Assembly: GCF_949628265.1 (NCBI RefSeq)
Contig: NC_088786.1
Location: forward strand, 21,163,681-21,227,680
DNA from: Cloeon dipterum
Taxonomy: Eukaryota; Arthropoda; Insecta; Ephemeroptera; Baetidae
Length of the DNA: 64,000 nucleotides
Direction: 5' to 3'
The position numbers and the translations under genes are program-made. Shown here piece after piece: positions 36,553-47,505 of the stretch (position 1 is its first letter; each line of letters starts with the position of its first letter). Under the pieces are notes generated by a model. The model was not told the origin of the DNA, did no database searches, and was given only the letters and a program-made list of their open reading frames with translations.

Positions 36553-39500
36553 TCAGCTAGGTCTACAAGTAACTCCCTGCATTCCTTCATCACCTTCTCC
36601 ACGGGCGCGAGCTGTCATGTTAGAGAACATTGTTTCAAATGGATCAGTCCTCATTCTCTTCTGATTCAGGGCAGCAGCTACCTCCATTTCTTTCACCTCT
36701 CTTTCTTCCTCTAAATTCTGAAAAGCACAAGATTGTGTAAATTAATTTCTCAAGGTTTCTCTTGGAAATTACCTCTGGCCTGGGGCTCCAAAGTTTGACT
36801 GATTCGTCAATTCCGCTGGTCGCCAGCAGACAAGTTGACGGATGGGGCTGCAGGCAGTTGACTATGGAACCATCGCCTTTCAAGACTTTGATGATATTTG
36901 TGGAGTTCCGGTCCCAAATGAAAAATGAACCATCGTCCGAACCAGCCATGATGAATTGAGCATTGCTGATTGCGAGGAAATGATTATTTATATTTTAAAA
37001 GTAACACAACTTGCTGGGGACTACCTTCCAAAGAAATTAGCTTCTTTGATGTCTGTGGTGGTGTTGCAGTGTCCGCAGAAAAACATTTTGTAATCATACG
37101 GATCAGACCGCCAAATCTTCTCCAATTCTGACTGCATTGTTCTCGTCACGTGGAGATTAGCCCCTTCCACTTCAGGCTCTGACTTATTCTCTGAGAGTAC
37201 CAAAACCATCAAAACCTGCGCTTTTGGACAATCAGGAGACAGGGAAAGCTTACCAGACGCATGATTTTCAAGCATTGCGGCATCCTTTTCAATGTCTTTG
37301 ACTAGTTTCTTGTACTCTGGAGAGGCTAGTTCATCTGGGAATTTGGCAGCAAACTGCGCAAGGCTTTTTGTTGCCAAGTCTGACTTGTGTAATGCGGTTA
37401 GACAAGCGATTAGCCTGGAGGAATTAAAAAAGGGGTGAGTTAACGCGTTCTTAGCTTAAAATAGTGTCTTTACATAGAACAATTTTTTTAACAAGAACAA
37501 TGACAAAACATTTCCTAAATTCTTGACCGTAAATATTTTTCCTCCAAAAAATAATTATAAACACAAGCGAATGGCAGAAAGAACATATTTCAACTTTTTT
37601 CTAATATTAACTCAATATCTCATTGTATCGATATTTTAATTTTAAACGCTTGAATTTAATCATTGTACTTGAAAACGCAACTTTTAACTTGGTTGTAAAT
37701 ATTTCATACCAATCATAAATCTAAAATCACTCGCAAAGTCAGTGGAAATTGTTGAAATTTATTAAGTTGGCACTTAAAGAGTGCTAAATATCGCTAAATA
37801 TATGTTTTCTAATTCCACGACTGATGTCTTTTTTTAAAAAAATAATTCACTGTCGTGACGCTACTCGGCCTGAACTGCCCCAATGCGCGCCTGCTTGTGA
37901 CCAGTCAGTTTCAAATCGAGAACGAAAATTCAGCTTGACCCTAGACTCTAACTGTAGAACCGCTTGTGCATCCAAAAGAAATTTCGCAAGGAGTGATCTC
38001 TAGTCCAAGCGCGCGAGCGGGCGCGAGACGAAGAATAATTAAGATTTGCTCCGGGACTTATCAATTGTTTACGAGAAAACTTGGTTCGACTGATCTTGTT
38101 CGGGCCCTCATCACAATTGCAAAATTGCAAATTGAACCAACGTTTGAGAGATGGTTGATTTTAAAATGCATTAGACCTAACTAAAATTCAAGTATTTTAA
38201 AAGTATTTCCCCTAGATACCAGGTTAGACCTGAAACAATCCCAGAGAACCTGACCAGAGCGATCCAAAAAATTCCGGGACAGCCCAAATTTGATAAGGAA
38301 ATTTCACTAAAGCTTAAAACAGAGAAAAATACCTGAAATGGGCTTTCAGGTAGGATGGATCAATGGCAAGGGCTGTGGCGCAGTCCCTGTAGGCAGCGTA
38401 TTCGTCTCCATCCCACTTTCGCTTCATGAGCGCTGCAGCCCTGTTTGCGTAAAGAGTGGCGTTTTTCGGGCTCAGAGCAATAGCTTCATTGTACAGGTTG
38501 ATTGCTTTAAAGTAGCTCTTGTTTTTGAAATGACCATTTGCCTAGAATTGCAACACCAGAAACAAAATTATGCTGCTGATTAGCTAAAAGGGAAATCACC
38601 ATTTCTTTTAGACTTGATACTTTTCCTTGCAAATCCCTCTCAGCCATAGGCACAGGATGGCATTTTCCGCTGAGCTTTGATTTATCTAAAACATTGTTAA
38701 AGTCTTAGTATCTGAAGCTCCAATTTTAAGTTGCGTAAGAAACCTTGCTGAGGTAGATAGAAGGTATAGGGCCTTCTATTGTTTTGAACGTCAAAAAGAT
38801 AAATTTGTTCACCGCCCAAATTTACAAGCAGCTCAGTTCCGTCAGAACTGAAGGTCAAGTAGGTGATTACCGTTTTGCCAGTTCTGCCATTCTTCGACCC
38901 AACACTTGGCAAATGTCCTAAAATGTAATAATTGTTAAAATGCCTACTCACCAGGGTAACCTGGGTACGTTCCACTCTAGCATGCATTTTTTTGCCTCGT
39001 ACCTGTAGACTTACATGAAATTAGAATTTTCATCTAGCGTCATGAAAAATATCAATTTTATTAGTGTTAAAAATAGGTGATGTCGATCATTTATTTAAAA
39101 AAAAGGTTTATCACCTCTGTGGTATTATCTCTGAAAACTTTGATAACCAAAAATGGCCCATAAATCGATAAAACAACCAAAAATTATCATGATTGAACAA
39201 CATTTTAAAATTGATTGAAAAACCTGGTCCATTACGTAACTTTCAAACAATGCTGGAATGAAAACTTTGGGCAGGTGGTCCATGTAAACAACACAAAAGT
39301 GAACAAATTTGAAGAAAAAAATGCATGCCAGAGTAGAACAAACCCTTATCATATTCCCATTACCAGGAGCGAAGTATTGAGCAGAGCGCCAGGGAATATT
39401 TTCATCTTCATCACCTAATCCCGCTCTCTTGTGAAATAGAGTCCTTCTTTCCCAACCGTACACCAGCACACCTGTATCTGACCTGTTCTAAATTTGTCCA

Positions 39501-40436
39501 AGATTGAAATGGCACTGCGCACAATATTTTAAAACCCTTACAGGCACAACAGTCCGTTTGATCATTCTCCTGTCGTAGAGTCTGACAAAAGGGTCGTTCG
39601 CACCAACGGCTAAAAATTCAGGTCTCGTAGGGTTGATTGCAAGACATTTGGCCTCTGCTCCGGCGCCCATATGATTATTCAAGTTGATTAGGACGGAATC
39701 ACTTTTGCCACTGTTGCAATAGTGCTGAACTCGGAGGTCGTAATGCCTGCGAGTTATTTTTGTAATTTTTGTCAAAGTGGCTCTGAAACACCTACATGAT
39801 GCACCCATCTTCTGCTGCACTCCAAAACAAAAAAGGATCGTTGGGAGCGGTGGCCAGTCTTTTGACTCTATCACAATGGCATGAGCAAACCATTTTGGGC
39901 TCATCCAAAAGCAGATCGTGAACTTTGACCTTGTAGTCTGCAGCACCTGTCAGAATTGTTTGGTCCCCGGAGTGTGGCATGAACTGGAATTTTAAGAGTT
40001 TTCAACGCGGCTTTAATTTCTGACAAACAGCTTACTTTCACAGTGAAGACATTTCCCTGGTGTCCCGTCCTAATGGTTTTTAATATCTTGTGTTTGAATG
40101 GATCCCACAATATGACCTGCACATCGTCCGAGGCAGATGCCAGAATGCTAGACAAATATCAGTGATAATTTCTTTTAACTTCTAGTCTTGCTAAAATATT
40201 CTTACTCTCCCCTTGTGTTCCATTCCAGACAGTTGACACAACCCGTGTGTCCATGAAGCTCCTTCTCCAAGCCAAGGCGGTCGATCATCGCTTTTGTAAC
40301 TTGCAATTTTTGCCTGACGCTGTTCCTTCCTTCGTCCTAAGCACACAAAAATTGTTCAAATAAGACCTTTCTTGTACTTTAATCTACTAACCACCATTTC
40401 ACGCATCATCAAAATGCTTGCCGTGTTTGGTTCCAT
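36553..40436 (-). CDS. adp: WD and tetratricopeptide repeat protein 1 (WDTC1/adipose)
   Basis: Thirteen exons, 652 residues (human 677): 40436-40392, 40336-40206, 40147-40036, 39983-39796, 39746-39542, 39487-39364, 38917-38744, 38685-38600, 38541-38333, 37414-37254, 37190-37025, 36965-36773, 36717-36553. Order of domains: N-terminal WD40 repeats (ELHGHTGCVNCLEW, ILASASDDVQVILWD, DPFVRLYDRRM, TELLVNLGGEQIYLFD), a TPR segment (KAINLYNEAIALSPKNATLY, YRDCATALAIDPSYLKAHFR), then C-terminal WD repeats (MAGSDDGSFFIWDR, LLATSGIDESVKLWSP). WDTC1/adipose is a substrate receptor of the CUL4-DDB1 ubiquitin ligase that restrains fat storage in flies and mice. Most introns are 50-60 bp. The call is secure. 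Confidence 0.95.
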
Positions 40437-41005
40437 GGTTTTTTCTTATAGTTGACTTGTATGAAGAAAAAACTACATTGAAAATGCGCTGCTCAAATCG
40501 ATAAATTGTTAATATGAATGAATAACTAATTTAGCAATATTTCCCCGCAAGTTATGAAGCCCACAAGCTCATGGTATCATAATCCATTGTATGTCAATGT
40601 CTGAAGAAGCAAAATGACATGAGCCATGTAGCAAATTGACTTTGAAAACAACACACTATAGGTCTACTCAGCTGGGTTGTAGTGGATCATCTGACTGATC
40701 TGACCTAAGCAAGGAGAGTAGTCTGTAGTCTGCACCAGGCTGCGCTAAACACGCATCAACGTCATTTCAGTTTGGTTGGCAACAGTGTATTTACGTTTCA
40801 AAGCCAGACGCAGTCAACGCAATGCAACCAACCATTTAGCTATTTGCCAGCGTCAAAACACAAGCGTCATTTTCCCCTTTCATCCTCTTATGGATTTTAC
40901 TGCTTGTATTAGTGTGTTGGTAACTTTTTGGGCAACCAAAACAAACCTTCCAAAACACTAAGACTTCACCCGAATTTATTTAAAACATAAAGCATTTTTG
41001 TGACA
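40437..41005. promoter_or_regulatory. Divergent promoter region, Wdtc1 and BED-finger gene
   Basis: About 570 bp separates the start codons of two divergently transcribed genes, so both promoters must lie here. A perfect or near-perfect core element was not identified. The region shows no coding content. Confidence 0.5.
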
Positions 41006-41726
41006 ATGAGTGAAGGTAAAAGAGAGAAAAACTACTTCCAGCACTATCGCAAGAAATGGGAAAAAATTCCCCAGCTCAGGGGTATGTTAGTCAAGTCTCT
41101 ATTCCACTCCAATTTAAATTATGGGAAATCGTGAACTTCACTGCGTTTTTTTGCAGGTTGGCTGAGTGAGGCGCCGTCCACAAATCCAGAACACGCAAAG
41201 GCGTTTTGCAAGTACTGTCAAAAGAAACTTGTTCCGCATGTGACAGGTCTCCTGAAACATGCGTCCTGCAGGAATCACTTGAAAGCTGCCAAAGATTACG
41301 TGGATAAGATAAATGCAGCAGTTAGAAGAGCGCAGGAAAAAGTAAAATTCGTAAAATTTAAATTTTTCTATCTTAAAGTTTTGTATCAAATTACTTTTAG
41401 CCTATTATTTACAAATTAAAAAAAATATAGTGACAAAGTGTGACAGTTTAGTTTAATTGCAGGCTCTTAGCACTTCAGTGTCCGTGACAAACAATGAAGA
41501 TGGCAAGACGACAGAAGTTCAAAATGAACCTTCTCAAACAGAAGATTCTACTATGGGAGAGATTCTCACTGTACCCCCGGAATCTAAAGAAGTAGAGGCG
41601 AATGATAACGTGGATGGATCAACGGCACAAGAAGATACGACAGAAAAGTCTGCGGAGCCTAATCAACTGCTAGTTGAAAATCTGGGTGACGACATGGAAA
41701 CTGACATGGAAACAGTCACCGTATAA
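41006..41726 (+). CDS. Small BED-type zinc-finger-like protein
   Basis: Exons 41006-41081, 41157-41341 and 41463-41726 join in frame to 174 residues. The first two exons encode a basic N-terminus and a finger of the pattern C-X2-C-X13-H-X5-H (FCKYCQKKL ... LLKHASCRNH), preceded by a Trp-containing segment, as in BED/C2HC fingers that bind DNA in chromatin boundary factors and hAT transposases. The third exon is an acidic, Thr/Glu-rich low-complexity tail ending ETVTV. I do not recognise the specific gene. It may be a domesticated transposon-derived factor. The exon 2 donor is phase 0 and could also join the next gene (see findings). The gene model is supported by splice consensus and frame; function is inferred from the finger only. 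Confidence 0.65.
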
Positions 41727-41783
41727 ATGACTTGCTCAGTGTTAAAAAATTAATTTTAACAAGCTTTTCTTTTAAAGGTAATA

Positions 41784-42284
41784 ATGGACCCTATTTCTCA
41801 TACAAAAAAACTCAAAGTGGTCACCAACCCCGGTCCTTTGTCAACACATGTCCTGGACACAATCCGAGGAAGCCCTGCCATTGGCCTGGTTGTCACTCTT
41901 TACAGACTCAAGGACAGTCGATGGACATTAATCAGTGAGAGGTTGTATCTGTGATTGGAAATCTGAAGCTAGTACTCAAGTATATATTTTGAATAAAATA
42001 GTGTCACCGATGCTGATGGGCGCTGCAATGATCTCTTGACCATAGAAACAGTGACAGCAGGGCGTTATAAACTTCAATATGCGCTCAGCCAGTACTACAC
42101 CATTCGAAACCAAGATTGCTTTTATCCTGTGGTTGAGGTGAAATTTCCATTCATACTTTATAAAATAGCGTTTGAGATTTTTCTCATAATGTTACAGCTG
42201 ACCATCGATTTGGCGGATCCAAATCAGAAGTACACTGTTCCTCTTTTAATTAGTCCTTTTAGCTACTCTACTTATAAGGCATGA
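41784..42284 (+). CDS. Transthyretin-like / 5-hydroxyisourate hydrolase family protein
   Basis: Exons 41784-41941, 42002-42137 and 42198-42284 give 126 residues, the usual family length. Family marks: LSTHVLDTIRGSPA at the N-terminus, DADGRC in the middle, FYPVVE and the C-terminal PLLISPFSYSTY. HIU hydrolases act after urate oxidase in purine breakdown. The N-terminal His and the Arg of DGR are kept, but the HYHVPLL catalytic segment reads KYTVPLL and the C-terminal YRGS reads YKA, two changes seen in transthyretin-like, non-enzymatic members. No PTS1 tail is present. An AATAAA lies at 42291. The acceptor at 41777 implies a spliced 5' leader, possibly from the upstream gene. Family firm; catalytic status doubtful. 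Confidence 0.88.
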
Positions 42285-42360
42285 TTTTGTAATAAAATTC
42301 TGAATTACGTAAGCTTATAATGGATGATTTAATAACAAAAGTCTCCAGTCCCTTGACACA

Positions 42361-45300
42361 TCAACACAAGGATAAATTTGCTGACTGAAGATAGCGGTTA
42401 AGAACCATTTGGGCATCAGCCTGCAATCCCTGAGAGATGATTGGGCCAAACCTGCCAGGGTGGGCTGCTGTCAGCTTGTAGAGACAAGTGGCCAAATGCA
42501 ACTGGGGGTTGTCAATGTCTGAAATAAAATGAGGCACTCAGCGTGGTGTGCTGTTCATATTATCAGGTGGTCAACGCTAACCTGCAATATTTGATTGGAC
42601 CCGGTCACCAGCGAAAGCGAGTCTGGAATAGGCTGCCTGGTATCCCGGAGTGTCCTCAACGTCAATATAGTGGTCATCAGGGAGCAGACTTTCATCTTCA
42701 GGTAGTTCAAATAATTTCAGCAATGCCTCTAGGGTAGGAGCCCTGTGAAGCAAATGAGAATCTACATTGCTGGAAGAGAAGGAGTGGCTTTTTGCTTTGG
42801 TAGGAAACCTTTAGAAAGGAAACTTATTAGTTGTAGGTGAAAATATTGAATTTAAGCACTTAATAGAATACTATCAGCATCAGCCATTCTTAAATAAATC
42901 AAAGTCAGTCTGATCATCATAACATAAGGCAAATCAATCAAATTTTTACTAAGCAATTTCCAGAAAAGTCTCTTGAATTTAAGTATTTTGGCGCTGAAAT
43001 CACTATAAAAATGCTTCTTCAGCGCCAATGATCGTGAATATGTAGCTTCATATTGGTTTTATGTTCTGTGAAGTGTATAAAATAGCAAGACAAATTTCAT
43101 AATTAGAAAGAGAAAATTAAACCAGATTTCAGACTGTACAATTACTCTTCATTCAAGTTAAAAAAAATTAAAACAAAATTGATTTAATTCTGAATTTAAG
43201 ATTATAAGATAAGTCCCTCAAAAAATATTAATGTCTAAAATTTTCAACGCTAATTAATTAAAAAAAGAACAGCTCTGTCAATTATTTCTTCCCTACTCAC
43301 CAGAATTGAGAATAAGATCCCTCAATGAGTGGTGGACAGTTGCACAAGAGGGCAATAACGCCACTTGCAGCAATTTTCCTCTCCATCGTTCCCGAAACCT
43401 TCTGCAAGTCTGGGATGATGATCCTTTCCAACACCATGCCAAACATCTGGTGCTGCAGACTATCGACGAGTTCCACCGTCTTAGCAGTACCATATTTGAT
43501 GGAGAAGAGGCACAAAAATACAATCAGGTTTTTGATGAACTTTGTAGTCTTTGACGAGGACAAGCGTTGGAAAAGAATTATGAATATCTGCTTGATGTAC
43601 TTCTCCAGCGCAGATCTAAAAATTAGAATGGAATTTTTAGCTATAATAAAAAATTAGCCAGTCAACATACTGAGGGAAATGCTCAAAAATGGTTTGCACC
43701 AGGTAAAAACCTTCGTGGTCATTTGCTTTGGACGCAATCAACTTCTGGAAAATTCCTAGAAGTGGGGGCTGTGAAGCATACAGGAGTTAATATGTGAATT
43801 CAACGTGAACATCTGTCATTACCAATTGATCTAAGGAAATTTGAGCTGCTCCCCTGCTAACGAACGCTTGGAGAAGCCGAATCAGAGGTCCAATATTTCC
43901 AGGACGCTCATACAACACTGGCATCATCAGACAGGGGAAGAGTGCCATGTATGAGTCAGGAATAGTGCCAGATGGGCGCAATTCCAGCAGAAGGGAAAGC
44001 AGCTGGAACACGTACGGGACAAATTCTGCAAAAGGGGAGTGAATGATTATGATTCTATTAAATTTGTCAGCAAGAAATACTTTACCTTGAACATCTGCTT
44101 GTAAGATTTCTTGGAAGATAGGGAACAGAACGTCCTCAAAACTCGGAACGGCCCCTGGATTGGATTTGCAGACAATCCTGATTGCCAGGCTTAGAGTTTC
44201 AAAGAGATAGTGGTTAAAGTGGGGTTTGCTTGGATTGCGCGCTGTAATTCTCAGCCTTTCAGTCAATTTTGTCAAGATTTCAGGTAAGAAAGGCATGACA
44301 TTTCCCTGAAGTGTTGAAATGCTTCTCATCAAAGCTGGAAATTTAGAAATAATGAGTCCACATCCACACAGCTGCAAAAATTTCAGTGTACAAGGCAACC
44401 CCGCATGCTTCCCAAAATTTACAGTAGTATTAATTTTTTAATACAATTGGTAATATGTTACCAATTGTGGGGAAATTTGGCATGCAAACTCTTCTTGCGG
44501 TTATTTTAAAAAATTTGCCCCACTTCATGAAATCATCAATGGGCTGTTTGGAATGCCAAAAGGGACTCAGCAAATTATTTGTCTCATCATAGGAAATAGC
44601 AAAAATTGATTTTTTTTTAATATGTCCAGTCTATCTTTGTTGGTGCCGCGGACAAAAGTCCGTCGACACTTCTAAATCCCTCCACATTGCCCAGCAGAGT
44701 CACGTGACCGCAGTGACGTCACTGTATCCCTATAATATGCAGCAGGGCACATCCCTAATAGCTAACTTCAAACCGATCAGATAAAAACACCAGTAAAACA
44801 CCGCGCTTAAAACCTGGTTTAAAAAGTGTGCGGCGGTCATTTTCCGCGGCATGAGCTAATATAGCAAATCAAGATTGGTGTTTCATGTTAACATCACAAA
44901 AGGGAAAACGATTGGTAAAAAAATTGATATTTGAGATTTGAAAGTAAAGTTTTTCCTTTTAAAAATTTAATTTCGATTGGGAAATTTAATTTCTCACCTT
45001 TCATAGCGTACTCATTCTCTTCAGCACCAGCGATGCTGGTCAAAGCAAAGAGGTTTTTGAACAGTTGCCCAGCAACAGGTGCAAGCATATCAGAGGTGAC
45101 CCTGCAGAGAAAATCATAAATGTCCACAAAACTGCCATTTAAATAAATAATTTACAGAGGTCCGTTATTCTGTCCACGGAGGAGAAGGATTTTCTCAGTT
45201 GTGATCGCAGCATAGTTGTGCACAACAGGAGAAGAAGATCCAAGCAAATTGATCAGCCTCGGAACTACTCCCAGCATGATCTGCCCTGGCAGCTGAGACC

Positions 45301-47505
45301 TGAAGACCATGAGGTACTTGACGCAGTCTGCTTTGATGACTGGTATCTTGTTCACTGTATTGAGGATAATGAGAAAAAGATCTAAGGTTCCAACAATTTT
45401 TTACCGTCAGCATTGTCAATCTCAGGTATTATATACTTTGATGCAAAATCAGTCAGGTTGACCAGCTCGTTGATTTGCGTGATCCCTGACCTCTGCGTCT
45501 GGCCCTTGGCAGCGAGAGATGTGACCATGTAAATGGCAGAGTCCTTGCACTTCCAGTTGGTGGCAGGGTTCTGCTCATACTTGGCCAGCATGGCCATGAC
45601 GTAGGCAGAGAAAATTTCCGTCATTTTGGCTTCAAAGTGATGAGAGAGCGCTCGCACCAAGTCACAAGCAGCTCTTCTCCTGGTGTCCACGTCAGAGCCT
45701 TCAATATCCCTCCTGATGTACTCTTCGGGGTTGTCCTCAAACAGTTCCTCGTCTGATGTTCTAAATTCCATGTTTGGAATGACGACTTTCTCGCAAATGC
45801 TGGTGAGAGCATTTGTGTCTTCAAAGAGTTTGCTGTAAGTGGGACGATCAGCCACCGATGCGAGGAATTGCAGGGCGTTGCTCACGAGCTACAACACATC
45901 AGTTCTGAGAACTGGTTTTGTATAAGCTTTAACGCTTACCAAATCATATTTTGGTTGAGGGCCTAAGGATATGAGCAACCCCCAAATATCTGTGACAAAT
46001 CCAGGTAGGTAGGCGCCAAACTCTTCATCATATTTTCGAGCATACATGGCAATATTATCGCATATTTGAGATTTCAATTCCTGCATGATCCCAACCTCTT
46101 CATCGCCCTACAAAAGGATCAGAATAATATTCAGGACGGATGATATTTAAATCAATCATACATCAGTTTCAAGGCTTGGCTCCTGCACAACCAGCAAAGT
46201 ATGAAAATGACCCATCCACAGAGCAATGTTGTCTTCAAAGTACTCAGGTAAGTCCTGAAACACGAATTGCAACTCCATATAAATAGGGAAAATAGCAACG
46301 TCAAAAAAGGTCTTCAAAAAAGAAAATTCACAGCAATAGTAGAGATTAAGATCCAATATTAGGTCAGACTCCATGATATTACCTGTTATAATTAAGGCGC
46401 TTAAAATTAGAGTAAAATAGTTAATCTTATATTAATTATAATTTAACCAGTTAATATCCTACCTGAGAGTTAAGAGAGCAGAAAACTTTGCACATTATGG
46501 TCAAAGAGCTGTAGAGTGTTCTCATTGCAACGAGATTGTCTTTGTGCGCAGCAGTTAGTCCAACAGTTTTCTGCAAAAATTCTTTAATATAAGAAAAGCA
46601 AACATCGCATCTCATGAAATTGTACATTGAACAAGTCTGTCAGTGTTGGCGCAAATCCATCCAGCACCATCTTGATTTCCATCCAGAGTTCTTGTGATTT
46701 AAACTCGTATCTGTATCGTTTGAAAAGTGAATGGGCAGTGTGCATGACTCCATTTATAATATTGAAGTCGCCTGAAATTCAGATTTCGATTTATTGAATA
46801 AGAACCTTCTTCAAGAGTCATGCTTACCAGTCTCGCACTTAGTAGTGAGTTTGCTCAGGAGGTCAGTCCATTTATTGGGGAAATCAAATTTGCCAATGAT
46901 GGAAATTGCGTCGCTTAGCTGCTTTTGTATGTTGAGGGGAGATCCAAGCATCAAGTCAACAATGAAAGCCTTCACGCTGGCGCGGTCATCCTCGTGAATC
47001 TTGTTTTGGTCATCAACCTTACAAATCACGTGTATAATGATTAGGAATGCACAACTTTGAACGCGACTCACGATCTCCCAATTGCGCTTTATGAAGTTTT
47101 TGAAGACAATTGCTCCGGATGTTCTTATACTTAAATCCAAGTCCTGCTTGTTGACCAAGTGAAGAAGGAGAAGGGGGTAATTTTTATTTCCTTCTATCGA
47201 CTCCAAAAACTTTTCAGCTGTAACATCAAATTCACACAATTTATATAAAGTAAATTGGACAGCTATTGATGAAGAGATCAAATCTAATGCACTCAAAATT
47301 ATTTATTATAATTATTATAATATTAAGCACCATGCCCTTGCGCCTGGAATCTTATCAGGAAATCCGTTCCAAAAGCTAATTTTTAAGTCATATCTATGGA
47401 ATAACCTCTTCTCCTCTTACCTGGTCTCCTCACTGCAGCATCAGGCGACAGTGTTTGCATCAGGTATCCAGACAATGTCTGCAAGTTGCTATCGTTTAAC
47501 TCCAT
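42361..47505 (-). CDS. Cse1: Exportin-2 (CSE1L/CAS), importin-alpha re-exporter
   Basis: Sixteen exons from ATG 47505 to TGA 42361 join in frame to 968 residues, against 971 in human. Conserved stretches include MELNDSNLQTLSGYLMQTLS, SDAISIIGKFDFPNKW, KYDEEFGAYLPGFVTDIW, GSDVDTRRRAACDLVRAL, NPSKPHFNHYLFE, SKTTKFIKNL and DVEDTPGYQAAYSRLAFAG. This HEAT-repeat karyopherin carries importin-alpha back to the cytoplasm with RanGTP; the N-terminal importin-beta domain (Ran binding) is intact. The ATG lies two codons after a splice acceptor (TTTGCAG), so a 5' leader exon exists upstream. The 3' end faces the transthyretin-like gene, with only 76 bp between the two stop codons. The call is secure. Confidence 0.97.

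Noticed and set aside
39483-39541. Frameshift in Wdtc1 between exons 5 and 6
   Set aside because: The obvious acceptor (AACAG) breaks frame, but the acceptor five bases earlier (TTTAG|AAC) restores it, so the gene is intact.
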